A DNA stretch of 64,000 bases from Tillus elongatus (GCA_964006375.1 OZ023267.1:79803682-79867681), one strand, 5' to 3'. Shown: positions 18,299 to 28,215, numbered from the stretch's first letter. Notes: generated by a model from the letters alone, not told the origin. Program-made: numbers and translations.

Positions 18299-18990
18299 AT
18301 GCGTATCGTAAAACACACAACAACAGCCTTACCAGTTACAAACTTGGACGATGTTGTGCGTGTGGAAACAGTTACACAACACAGACACGGTCTTCTGTTA
18401 TCCGACACGGTACGTTGTTTGATATGTGGTCCTAGTGGATGTGGTAAAATCAATGTCATGCTGAGTTTATTGTTTGAAGCAAACGGTTTCAAGTTTGAAA
18501 ACGTTTATGTGTATTCAAAGTCACTGTATCAACCGAAATACAAGAAAATGAAGTTTTGGATGCTACAAAGGGTGTTGGTTACTATCCTTATAGAGAAAAC
18601 GATGAAATATTAGACCCGGGAGATGCCTTGGACAACTCTGTGTTTATATTTGATGATGTAGCTTGTGACAAACAAGATAAAATAAGAGCATACTTTAGTA
18701 TGGGCTGGCATAAAAACATTGATTCCTTCTATCTTTTTCAGACATACAGCAAAGTACCAAAACAACTGGTACGTGACAACGCAAACGTTGTTGTGTTATT
18801 CAAACAGGACGAAACAAATCTTAAATATGTGTATGATGATCATGTGACCACCGATATGACTTTTGAAAAGTTCAAGACACTGTGTGGTGAATGTTGGCAG
18901 ACCAAGCATGATGTGACGGTGGTCGTTAAAGATTGTGATTTAGCAAAAGGGCGGTTTCGCAAAGGCTTCAATCACTTTATATATATTTAA
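18299..18990 (+). pseudogene. FtsK/HerA-type packaging ATPase of M1, frameshifted
   Basis: The first part carries Walker A CGPSGCGK (residues 43-50) followed by Ile where the M2 copy has Thr. This change would impair nucleotide binding. After a frame displacement near 18545 the second frame gives the Walker B block SVFIFDDVACD, a QTYSKVPKQLVRDN segment and a C-terminus KGFNHFIYI. In relatives this ATPase packages element DNA into capsids. Start at 18299 matches M2. The downstream DUF gene follows after about 50 bp. The frame displacement has the same net value and place as in M2. Confidence 0.85.
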
Positions 18991-19038
18991 ACTGCCACGT
19001 GTGTATATGTGTGTTAGTCTTCATGTGTTCAACATACG

Positions 19039-20106
19039 GTGAGCATAGCGAAAAAATCTAAAAGTTGTCGGCGCCAACAAAAACTATCAACACAGCCGCC
19101 CAATATCAAACGTAAAATAGCCGATTTATCAAAGATTATTCGAAACAAATATTTAGCTTTGAAACTGGGCAAAACAGAGACGGATGAAACGTTACTGCGT
19201 ATATATAAGCCTCTGTTAAAACCGTTGGATGATATATCTAAAAACACAGCAACCACAGCGTTGGCTACTGCTCAAACAGCTCAGCAGCAACCAACTAAAA
19301 CTGAAATTGATGTCAAACCACCAGCAAAGAAGGAAGTTCAATTTCTTAGCGATGATGAAACGTTTGAGTTGGAAGCAGAATCACCTGAACCTGAACCCGA
19401 ACCTGAATTATGGGTTACGAAAGCTTATGGAAAACTAGATGCCGCAGCAAATACACCGGAAGCCATTTACGAACAAGCGTTAAGTTCGTATCCTGTAGTT
19501 GTTCGATATTATGTTGATAAATATTTCACAGATAATCATTTATGTGATCAAACATATGGTGTTACTTATGATAAAGCCACCAATACTTGGATGCTTGGAA
19601 ATAAACCTGTTAAATTTGTTGTTACTGACGTAGATTTTAGAAATAGAGAAAGCTTTCAAATTGTGGTTGGTGACAGAATATATTACGGCACTCAACATCT
19701 GTTGGAATTGATATTTTTAAGAAAACCAGGTATGAGTGCTATGAAAAATCAGAACGCTTTACGTGACTACGCAGACATTATGACAACTACGAGCCTTCAC
19801 AGAAAAGAGAACAATCCTAAAGAAGACGTTCTACGAAACACCTCTACCAAATATCAACATGTAATAAAACCAATTTTAGAAAAACAAGAAGGTGCCAGAG
19901 CGCGATCTTCCTCAGTAACTTTAGGTCATGGTATGCCATACATGCTACATACTAAGGAACAGAAAGAATATGTGTACTGGGATGATGTGAACGAACTGGT
20001 TGACAGACTTCGTCTTCTCATGGCTTCCCAAGTTGCAGGTAATAATGCTCATAACAACGAGATACAGTCAATCTTGGAAGAGCTGAAGGAGGCTCACATC
20101 ATATAA
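19039..20106 (+). CDS. Conserved Polinton protein of unknown function (DUF8207-like, from memory)
   Basis: The frame of about 355 codons is open but starts at GTG (19039); no in-frame ATG precedes it, so the original start may be mutated. The N-part is basic and then acidic with a PEPEPEPE stretch. The conserved part has YGVTYDKATNTWMLGNKPV, a YYGTQHLLELIFLRKPG segment, HRKENNP and, near the end, YVYWDDVNELVDRLRLLMAS then NEIQSILEELKE. This layout occurs in a family common in arthropod Polintons whose database name I recall as DUF8207. The function is unknown. M2 carries a homologue (27301-30235) split by a transposon. Confidence 0.75.
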   Translation: MSIAKKSKSCRRQQKLSTQPPNIKRKIADLSKIIRNKYLALKLGKTETDETLLRIYKPLLKPLDDISKNTATTALATAQTAQQQPTKTEIDVKPPAKKEVQFLSDDETFELEAESPEPEPEPELWVTKAYGKLDAAANTPEAIYEQALSSYPVVVRYYVDKYFTDNHLCDQTYGVTYDKATNTWMLGNKPVKFVVTDVDFRNRESFQIVVGDRIYYGTQHLLELIFLRKPGMSAMKNQNALRDYADIMTTTSLHRKENNPKEDVLRNTSTKYQHVIKPILEKQEGARARSSSVTLGHGMPYMLHTKEQKEYVYWDDVNELVDRLRLLMASQVAGNNAHNNEIQSILEELKEAHII

Positions 20107-20138
20107 AGAGCTAACACACGCTAACCATCAGTTTCATC

Positions 20139-20603
20139 ATGTCTATCGACAAGTTTGGTCGTACTGCTGCAAACTTCAACAACAACAGCAACAGCTCTAT
20201 ACATAACCGCGTGGTTCAACGAGAAATTTTACCAAGAACTGCAAGTGCTGATTTCGACGTGCAAAACCATAGATTGTGTAACGTATCCAGCCCTATCGAT
20301 TCAACAGATGCCTGGGTAGACGACTATCAGAAACATAAAGCTGAGTATCTGAAGAATAAAGATAAAGTGACACAAAAACTGGTGGCTATTGTGCTAGAAG
20401 CTGTGCATAAGCCGGGGCTGAAAGATTTGAAAAACGAATTGGAACAGAAATTGAAAAATTCAACCAAGACCATAACAGCTCATGTTTTAAAAGATATCGA
20501 CCTGTCAAAGAACCACTAGCTTAAGAAGAAGTTGGGTGAAATAGACAAAAATCTAAAAGATTTGCACGACAAGTGGATACTTTTACACCCAACATCACCA
20601 TGA
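20139..20603 (+). pseudogene. Tail-fibre-like coiled-coil protein, one in-frame stop
   Basis: The frame starts MSIDKFGR and is open for 126 codons to a TAG (20517-20519). It continues in the same frame for 27 more coiled-coil codons (LKKKLGEIDKNLKDLHDKW) to a TGA at 20601-20603. That TGA overlaps the integrase ATG (20600) as ATGA, which supports the longer frame as the original gene. Residues around 47-67 (DFDVQNHRLCNVSSPIDSTD) resemble the D-x-x-N-x-R-L-x-N-V-x-x-P-x-x-x-x-D-A motif of phage tail fibres and of similar Polinton proteins. The rest is predicted coiled coil. A fibre or attachment role is inference. Confidence 0.6.
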
Positions 20604-21568
20604 AGCGTCGCCGGCGACAACAACAACAACGTAACACTGAACCATCTGATGCTAAGAAACAAATTATAAACGAGTTGTACAAACCAGCTAGAATCAAGTT
20701 TAAACGTAGACACACCATAATTAGAGGTTTGGATGACTTGTGGCAAATTGATTTGGCCGAGTTTACAGACTATCATCGTGAAAACTCTGGTTACAAGTAC
20801 ATTCTGGTGGTGATCAATTGTTTTTCAAAGTATGTGTGGACGCGTCCGCTTAAATCTAAAAGCGCCGAAGAGGTGACTAAAGCCATGGCCGATATTTTAG
20901 CTAACAGCACAGCACCTTCCCACATTCAGTCTGATCTTGGCAAGGAGTTCTACAACGCTAAATTTAAGGCCTTAATGACCAAATACGGCATCAATCATTA
21001 CAGTACCTATAGTGTGAAGAAGGCGGCGATGGTGTAACGAGTCATACGTACGTTGAAAGAGAAGATATATAAAAACTTTCACTTGTCTGGTTCTTACAAG
21101 TGGCTACATATCCTATCCAATGTCACAGCTACATATAACGCAACCATTCATCGCACCACCGGTGTCAAACCTCTGGATGTCACTAGGAAAAACGAGGCAA
21201 CTATTCGTAAGAAGATCTATTCCAACACTATACCGGTGTCTGTACAAACTAAATTTAAAGTGGGCGATGTTGTACGTATAAGCAAGGCAAAAACATTATT
21301 TGAGAAAGGTTATACACCACGCTGGTCCGCAGAGTTGATTAAGGTGGCCACGGTGCGCCCTACCAACCCAGTGACATATTTACTAGAAGACATGCAAGGC
21401 AAACCAATCAGCGGAGGGTTTTATGAGCAAGAACTACAAAAGACTTTATCTTCTGACATGTATTTAATCGAACGAGTGTTGAGAAAAAAAGGCACCAAGT
21501 CCTACGTGAAATGGCTTGGTTTTGATAAGACCCATAATTCCTGGGTCAACACCAAAGACATTAAATAA
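20600..21568 (+). pseudogene. int: Retroviral-type integrase with chromodomain (M1), stop at the catalytic glutamate site
   Basis: The ATG at 20600 overlaps the preceding stop. The core has the first Asp in LWQIDLAEF (residue 51) and the second in IQSDLGKEF (112). At codon 146, 33 residues after the second Asp, stands TAA, exactly where the family carries the catalytic glutamate before RVIRTLK. The frame then continues without shift through an SH3-like FKVGDVVRI region and a C-terminal chromodomain (YLIERVLRKKGTKSYVKWLG ... NSWVN). This enzyme would insert Polinton DNA and make 6-bp duplications. An AATAAA signal follows at 21585-21590. Confidence 0.9.
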
Positions 21569-21714
21569 CTTGTATTATGTTATGAATAAAGGAAACATGT
21601 TAAAAGTATTTTTTTATTTCAAATCCTCTTTATGCATTCGCGCCAACAGAATGGTTGTCATAAAATACAGCTAATAAAACACACAGAGATTTTTTTACAC
21701 ATATATTTTTATTA

Positions 21715-22239
21715 TCAATTAGTGTTATAGTTAAATCTGTTACACGTTAGCGTATCTTTCAGTACAAGTTGATATTTAGTAATAAATTCACACACTATAC
21801 ACAGGTTCTCAGAGTATTTTAACCGGGCAATGAAGAAGGCACAAGGTATGACTGTTCTGTCTCTGAACTTGGACAGTTCCGATCTGATGTCAGCTATAAA
21901 CATGTTTAGGTCGAAGAAACTCCTAAAACGTAATTCCAACAATAAGTCTTTGACCACAGAGCCAATATCTTCTAGTATTTCCAATGCTTCCAAACTTAGG
22001 TTGAAATTAGTGACATATTCATCACAGCACAGATTACACTTAAAAAACACAGATTTTCGTTGTGTTTTAACCAAGTACTTAGTTAGTGTATATGATTCGC
22101 CGCTTTTGTCTGTACCCTGTGATTGGTTTTCCATGTTGTAAATTATGGTAGGTAACACGTTTAAAAATTCTTCAAAGGTCCACATATCGAAAAACACAGG
22201 TATATTACAGTTTTTCTGTGAAACCTTCACCAAAGACAA
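21715..22239 (-). CDS. Uncharacterised M1 protein, 174 aa
   Basis: The frame is open with an ATG at 22239. It contains IPVFFDMWTFEEFLNVLPTI, a FKCNLCC segment and LSLEALEILEDIGSVVKDLL. The order of a Trp-Phe-phi-phi-Phe-Leu block, a central strand-like region and a C-terminal Leu-rich block resembles the C-part of the gene at 11917-13317, so the two may be paralogues. The similarity is weak and I cannot name a family. The gene lies in the converging gap after the integrase. Confidence 0.5.
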   Translation of the reverse strand: MSLVKVSQKNCNIPVFFDMWTFEEFLNVLPTIIYNMENQSQGTDKSGESYTLTKYLVKTQRKSVFFKCNLCCDEYVTNFNLSLEALEILEDIGSVVKDLLLELRFRSFFDLNMFIADIRSELSKFRDRTVIPCAFFIARLKYSENLCIVCEFITKYQLVLKDTLTCNRFNYNTN

Positions 22240-22337
22240 AAACTTTAACAGGGGGTCAACACCGATCGTGAGTATTTTCGCTCAGTTTGGTAAAAGAGAA
22301 AACGTTGTCTGACCAAGGAGCTCAGAGTCTTGTGTTT

Positions 22338-22682
22338 TTAGTTTTTCTCCATACTTTTCTGATTGATCTGCACCAACTTCTCATTGAATATCTCATCGTG
22401 TGTAGGTTGATATTCGGCTGTTTGTATGTTTGTAGGATCTTCAGCATTCATACTAATATCAGAGAGATTATTTGATTCACTTGTGTCTGTTGTTGTTGGA
22501 TAGCTTGTGTACAGTTCACCTATGATATTATCCCACGTTTTAGGTTCTTCTTTTGTTATAATACCTTCAACTGCGTTCGCAAGCAAGACATTTTGTAACA
22601 CTTTAAGCTTTTTACCACCGCCAACACCTCTACCAGTATTTTCTGTGTTGAGAAATTTTCGTTTTCGCGTATTCTGCACCAT
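22338..22682 (-). CDS. Uncharacterised small basic/acidic M1 protein, 114 aa
   Basis: The frame starts MVQNTRKRKFLNTENTG with a nuclear-localisation-like cluster and a Gly-rich GRGVGGGKKLK stretch, then a helical LLANAVEGIITKEE segment and an acidic, Thr/Ser-rich tail. No family was recognised and no homologue was found elsewhere in the window. It lies directly upstream of the 21715-22239 gene in the same direction, so the two may share a transcript. Confidence 0.4.
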   Translation of the reverse strand: MVQNTRKRKFLNTENTGRGVGGGKKLKVLQNVLLANAVEGIITKEEPKTWDNIIGELYTSYPTTTDTSESNNLSDISMNAEDPTNIQTAEYQPTHDEIFNEKLVQINQKSMEKN

Positions 22683-22732
22683 ATTAGTTTTTTAGCAACA
22701 ACTTGTTCGATGTACACCAAAACTAACTTCTA

Positions 22733-22910
22733 GACAAGCTCAAACACGACTGACGGTAGGATGTCATCCAACGGAAATAACACCCAGATAACAACTGTAC
22801 AGACAAGCTCAAACACGTTTATGGATGATGTCATCCTTCCTGTTATGCCAACGGCTGTATTCTAGACAAGCTCAAACACGAATTATGGGATGATGTCATT
22901 CTACCGGATA
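22733..22910. repeat. Inverted copy of the 138-bp tandem unit
   Basis: Blocks such as GACAAGCTCAAACACG, GGAAATAACACC and GGATGATGTCAT are the reverse complement of the unit at 10780-11225. The unit therefore flanks the M1 gene block on both sides in opposite orientation, outside the defined terminal repeats. Confidence 0.75.
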
Positions 22911-22999
22911 TGAGTCATAGCCGTGTTGTCAGTTCTCTGTTTTATTGTGTTATGTATTCTGCTATGGTCACGTGTACAGAGTGACATACTTTTTACTCG

Positions 23000-23811
23000 T
23001 GTACAGGCACATGATTGATGTCTGGTCTCTTTAGGCATATTTGCTTGTGTCTATATATGGATGTTCTCAACATTTGTTTATTACAGTGTGAACAGTGTGA
23101 ATCTTCCTCCTGTCGTATGTGTATTGCCATTTTACGAAATTTTCATAACTTTCCCAGGAGTGTGCGTTGTACGGTAGCCATTTTCCAAAGTTTTGACCGT
23201 TTTTGATGAAACATTTGTCACAACAGCTTCTCTCCGTTGGTGGATACCGTTTTGAAAAAATGGCACAACAACGGAGACCCTCATCATTCAGTTCTTGCTT
23301 GTCATCTGGTGTTGGTGGTTGTGGTGCTGGTGGTGTTGTTGGTCGCGTGGTGATGTGTTCTTCTTCACTCTCTTGTTGATTGTTTCATTAAACTGCTGCG
23401 TCGAAAAACAAGAGCCTTGTGAAGTGGTTGCTTGAGCAGTGTCTTGTTGGTGTTGAGATGATCCTAGGCTGGTAGCTGTTATAGTAAATGCATCGCCATC
23501 GACGGCCCCTTATTGCTCTGATACATCTTGTACAGCTCCGACCACACTTCTTCGAACGTCAAAAGCGACAGCTTCCTAAACAGCACATGTTAGTCTCTAT
23601 CCAAGCCGGAGAATGTAAAGCCTACTTTGGTGTCGGTGTTCAAGTCTCTAATAACTCGGTTATAAATTTCCCGCATACCGTTCTTAAGCCATTGTTCAGG
23701 ATCATTGATGCCACTGCTATTGAGTGGATTCAACTTGAAACGCACCGTATTCTGTATAATATTAAAACGACTGTTTCTTGTTGTCGACTCTCCAACAATT
23801 GAGAACGCCAT
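23000..23811 (-). pseudogene. N-terminal module and zinc finger of an M1 DNA polymerase B, truncated
   Basis: The open stretch 23811-23590 starts MAFSIVGESTTRNSRFN and has INDPEQWLKNGMREIYNRVI and KVGFTFSGLD. It is homologous to the module at 60038-60424. In shifted frames a FEEVWSELYKMYQSN segment, a Gln/Asn/Thr-rich linker and, near 23110-23030, a zinc-finger-like CSHCNKQML...YRHKQIC follow. This is the known start of long Polinton polymerases. The exonuclease and palm do not follow; the 138-bp repeat comes instead. M1 therefore has no polymerase core of its own. Confidence 0.65.
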
Positions 23812-24020
23812 AGGACGGAACTAGATGTTTCTTACTTTTTCGGAAGCAAACACAAGACTGGCTTGTGTACGACAGTTGTACCTCTATAACTATCTAGTCA
23901 TATAGTGCGACACCTGTGTTAGCAACCACCAACGACGTCTATATGTTTTGTTTGGTTTAAGTGTATGTCATTAAACAATGGTGTTATATCTATAACGCCC
24001 CTTCAAGGCCTCAACAGACG

Positions 24021-24389
24021 TTAGTATGTGTTAAGCTGTAAAACAAGGATGACGTCTCTTGCTGTAGGTAAGTATTTCACTCTTATATATTAGCAGTCTG
24101 TTTGCATTCAAACAACACATATCAAACAACCCTCGTATTTGATGTTTTCAAATTGAGTTTTGTTACTTGTATTTTTGATTACTCCCTATATATAAACACC
24201 AATGATATAAACACAGATCTACGTTAATATAAAACACCCACGTAAAAACTCATATCAGTTTTATTACCGGTCAGGAAACACGCTAATTTGCATATGCAAA
24301 TACGTTTTGTTTTCGATTTAGTAATATTTCAAACGTTTGTTTTAGATTTGATATTACATATGTATTGGAACGTATGTTTAAATCTATTT

Positions 24390-24486
<97 letters not shown>

Positions 24487-25824
24487 AATATTTTTAAATC
24501 AAAGTTCCTCTCTTATGTTAAATATTCACTGTAATCGAGAGAACGCCCACACAACTTGATAAAGGCGTTTAAATTATCATATGTCAACAACAACTGGTTT
24601 TGTTTTATATATACAAACAATAAACAGAGTTTATCTCGAGTGTCTGGATGGAATATTTGGTTTACTCATGAATGCATATATGTTGATTTATACGGTCAGT
24701 TCGAACTCGGGTTCAAATCTAATGTCAGGAGAAGGCTTTTCTTTAAACAAGATTTCAAATTGTCTGTCTATCTCTCTCATATCTGTATGTATGGGTAACC
24801 TGAATGTATATGTATCCAAAAGCCCTGGCTCTTCGAAGAAGGGAATATTTCCCCACTTTACCAATTTCCAATGGAAGATTCCTCTGTTCGGCGAGCGAGG
24901 GCTATGGACAAAAGAGACGCTAATTTTCAATAAAATTTAAATTTCCCGCCAAAAACTAAATATCCTAACAACCTAATACAACAAACAACACACTTACCAA
25001 CACAATAAACAACACATGGGTGAGCTTATATGACAGCTGTATGTAACCTTTAAACATAAATAAAACAATCATAACCTAAGAAACGTTGGTAGTTCGTAAC
25101 AAACAAACATTCGGCTAGCCAATAGCCGACATAACCTAAACACATACAGACTTAACCTCAACAAACAGTCAGCTTAGGAACCGGCACGTAACACGTGTGT
25201 ACGAACATAACCTTAACAAACAAACAGTCAGATAGCAGGAATCAGCATGCTTATATGTCATACAATACGTGTGTTCCAACATAACCTTAACAAACAATCA
25301 GATAGCGGAGGAATCAACATGGAGATGGAGACTTAACCTCAATAAACAACACACTTAACCTTAACAGTTAGATAGTAGGAATCGGCATGTAACACGTGTG
25401 TGCCTACATAACCTCAACAGCCAATCATATAGCTGGGAATCGATAAACACATGGAGACCAAAACTGATTGCGGCCATCTTTGAAATATTTGACGTCATCA
25501 GACAAGTGACAGCCCAGACAGATGACAACAAACACACATGGAGACCTAACCTGATTGCGGCCATCTTGGAACATCATGACGTCATCGGACAGGTGACAGC
25601 TGTCAAGTGACAGGTCCAGTGACACATGAAAGCCCCACCAATGACAACTGACATTGACAGCAGACATTGACAGCTGACATTGGCAGCTGACATTGACAGC
25701 TGACATTGACAGATGGCAGATGACAAGTCAGCTGTCAACTGTCAACCTCACACGCATGCGCGTGACGTCATCGCGCATGCGGAAAAAAGTGGTGGGGATA
25801 GTCCCAGGTGCCGCACTATCTACT
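24021..25824 (-). repeat. Right terminal inverted repeat of M1
   Basis: Reverse complement of 7172-8885, ending CTATCTACT before the GTGTGC duplication. It contains a (TA)n tract of about 90 bp at 24393-24483 that the left repeat lacks, a shorter CAGCTGTC array (25640-25735) and the degenerate tRNA-like segment. The Tyr-Ile ORFs readable here come from the (TA)n tract. Confidence 0.9.
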
Positions 25825-25830
25825 GTGTGC
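25825..25830. repeat. Target-site duplication GTGTGC, right copy (M1)
   Basis: Exact match to 7166-7171, directly after the last base of M1. Confidence 0.92.
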
Positions 25831-26733
25831 TACCAGCAAATTAAAGATCTGGTATGGTTTATTTGGAAACTTTCAATTAATTATTGATAAGAACACTGGT
25901 TATTTTAATGCAACTAAACTGTAAAAATGGTGAGAAAAAAATGTATCATTGGCAGGAAAATAAGAAAACTAAAGAGTTGATTGCCTATTACAACGGTCAG
26001 CTAAAGAAACATTTAGGTAACCGGAATACCGATACCCTAAATATTTCAACCGAAGGAGCCTACTTAGAATCATCTCCAGGGGCTCGGAATACCGATGCCC
26101 TAAAAGTGGCGGAAGCAACATCTCAATTAATACCAACAACCGCTACATACTTGGTGAACTTTGGTGGAATATAAGCTGAAAACAGCTTGGTATCTGGTAC
26201 ATATGTCTGCAAAGATTTAATATTAAATTTAGCCTATTGGATATCCAATCGTTTCTATGAAAAGTGCAACCAAATTATTTTTGATTTTTTCGTAAACGAA
26301 TTTAATCAAAAATACAAGGAAAACCTTAAAGAAATTGAAGTGAAATTAATGGAGATAGAGGATGCAGCGTATGCGAGAAACAGATGCTAAAGTCACAGAA
26401 CATCTTGAAGATATATCTCCAAAACCAAGCAATCCCGGAAAAATAAGTATGTTTGGTTTACTTTCAAGAAATGAGAAAGACGCTAAGTGTCCGCATCATG
26501 CTATACGAACCCAGAAAAAAAGTTCTCGAAGAGCTATCAGAAACTTTAGAAATAAATATCCCGATTCCGAAGTGTTTCTAAACATGTTGTAGGATTCAAA
26601 TTCTATAAATCTCTTTAATAGAATAAAGACCGAAGTAAAATACCTTAAGACAAATATAAACGATCTGCAGATAGCTGATGTGCCACAAGAGAAATTTATT
26701 CCTGATATTATTGATTTACGTCATAATTTTTAA
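25831..26733 (+). pseudogene. KilA-N domain protein with DUF3627-like C-terminus (M2), main part
   Basis: The frame from 7148 resumes here with a segment before the domain. After small frame breaks it reads LIIDKNTGYFNATKL, W-x-ENKKTKELIAYYN, a variable linker, SGTYVCKDLILNLAYWIS and IIFDFFVNEFN. These are the successive hallmarks of the KilA-N DNA-binding domain of large DNA viruses and phages. A helical region follows, and then a block with KISMFGLLSRNEK, HHAIRTQKKSSRRAIRNF, KYPDSEV and SINLFNRIK. This resembles the C-terminal domain, which I recall as DUF3627, of insect poxvirus and iridovirus KilA-N proteins. The stop is at 26731-26733. Breaks occur near 25850, 25920, 26172, 26390 and 26590. 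A regulatory DNA-binding role is family knowledge, not shown here. Confidence 0.75.
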
Positions 26734-26848
26734 TTGTTCACTTGACTTAATTATATGTATGTAACTATATGGAGAAATAAAACACTAATTTTAATAACGA
26801 CTCTTATTTTATTCTAAGTATATTAATACATTAAATATATAAGTAAGC

Positions 26849-27250
26849 TTATTTAACATCATCTGAATTTATCCAAGAATTATGAGATTCATCAAAGCCC
26901 AACCATTTTACATAGAGTTTCTTGCCTTTCTTCCTCAAGATGCGTTCAACCAGATAGATGTCTCTTTGTTAAGTCTTTTGTAGTTCTTCCTCGTAAAACC
27001 CTCCACTGATAGGCTTGCCTTGCATGTCTTCAAGAAAGTATGTTACTGGATTTGTGAAATGAACACTAACAATCTTGAATAACTCTGTTGACCAGCGAGG
27101 TGTATACCCCTTTTCGAATTGAGCTTTTGCTTTACTTAGACGTACAACATCACCCACTTTGAATGTATTCTAAACAAACACTTTAATATTTGAGTAGCCT
27201 TGTTTGTGAATAGCTTCTTCATTTTTCTTACTAACGTCTTTAGGTTTTAC
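26849..27250 (-). pseudogene. int: Integrase C-terminal part of M2 with chromodomain
   Basis: The readable frame gives FKVGDVVRLSKAKAQFEKGY, GKPISGGFYEEELQKT and, after a stop at 26969-26971, the chromodomain YLVERILRKKGKKLYVKWLG ... NSWIN, ending at 26849. It matches the last 130 residues of the M1 integrase. The catalytic core and the tail-fibre-like gene are missing: the next recognisable sequence (27301) is already the C-terminus of the DUF gene. A deletion of about 1 kb therefore removed them. Confidence 0.85.
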
Positions 27251-28209
27251 ATGACATTTATGACATATATGTAGGTTTACTAAGTAATAACACTGACTTC
27301 CTTAAATTATTCAATGATTGATTGAATTTCGTTGTTATTAGCATTATTACCAGCAACTTGAGAAGCTACTAAAAGTCTAAGTCTATCAACCAACTCATTT
27401 ATGTCATCCCAATAGACATATTCTATTTGTTTGTTATTTTGTATCATATAGTTGTTAGTGTTGTTGCTTACATTCTGAGCTCTAGGTTCGAGTTTTTGTT
27501 CTTCGTTAAGATGTGTGTCGTAACCAGAACCTTGAGGAGTTGTGGATCTTCGCCCTCGTGGGTTTATAATTGGTTTTATTAGAGTCAGATAGGAACAACC
27601 TTTGGTTCGTGCATTAGGATTGTAGTTAATTTTATAAACACTAGTTGATTCCAGAATATCGCTATAATGTTGAAGATCGTCATAGGTAGACCCTCTAGGT
27701 GTTTTCATAAATATCAATTCTAGCAGACCTGGTGTTTGCGGACCCAGTCGAATGTCATTATCAGTAAAATGCAAGTGTTTGTTGCCAAGACTCCAACTAC
27801 CAGTATCTTTAGCGTAGCGAGCACCATACGTTTGATCAAGCAAGCCTCGGTGGTTCAGTAAAATACTTGTCTACATAATATCGAACTCGTTCAGGATATT
27901 GCTCCAAAAATTCTTGATATGCTGGGTTGTTTGTGACAGTTTGTAGATCTACCTCAAGCTCTTCAAATGTTGGGATATCTTCATCGGAACTTGTCTCTAC
28001 CTCTGGTTCGGCTTCAAAAACTTCATGGTATTTGAGGAACTCAACTTTGGGTTTCTTTTCTGGTATATCATCCGAAGCTTCTTCTTTGATTTGTTCAGCC
28101 GTTGGTTGCAGTTTAAGTACCGATGTGTTTTTAGATATTTCGCTTAGTGGTTCAACAATTGGTTTATATAAACGTGCAGGACCTCATTATTCTCAACTAT
28201 ACCAAGCTT

Positions 28210-28215
28210 AAGCAT
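28210..28215. repeat. Target-site duplication AAGCAT of the 28216-30148 transposon (left copy)
   Basis: AAGCAT precedes the element and is repeated at 30149-30154. Removing the element and one copy restores alignment with the M1 homologue. Confidence 0.85.

Larger units (their letters stand above)
7172..25824. mobile_element. Polinton/Maverick M1, structurally complete, 18,653 bp
   Basis: Both ends are defined by inverted repeats beginning AGTAGATAGTGCG and by the 6-bp duplication GTGTGC. The cargo is diagnostic: retroviral-type integrase with chromodomain, FtsK/HerA-like packaging ATPase, adenain-like protease, double-jelly-roll major capsid protein and penton-like minor capsid protein. PLA2/pX-like and tail-fibre-like proteins are also present. 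The capsid block reads leftward and the ATPase-integrase block rightward from a shared 76-bp promoter region. The DNA polymerase core is missing; only its N-terminal module remains at the right end. Stops, frameshifts and an insertion show it is inactive. The element sits inside a gene of another Polinton (M2). Confidence 0.95.

Noticed and set aside
7172..25824. An active exogenous or recently endogenised virus
   Set aside because: Stops in MCP and integrase, an ATPase frameshift with a changed Walker A, a protease insertion and diverged terminal repeats show an old inactive copy.
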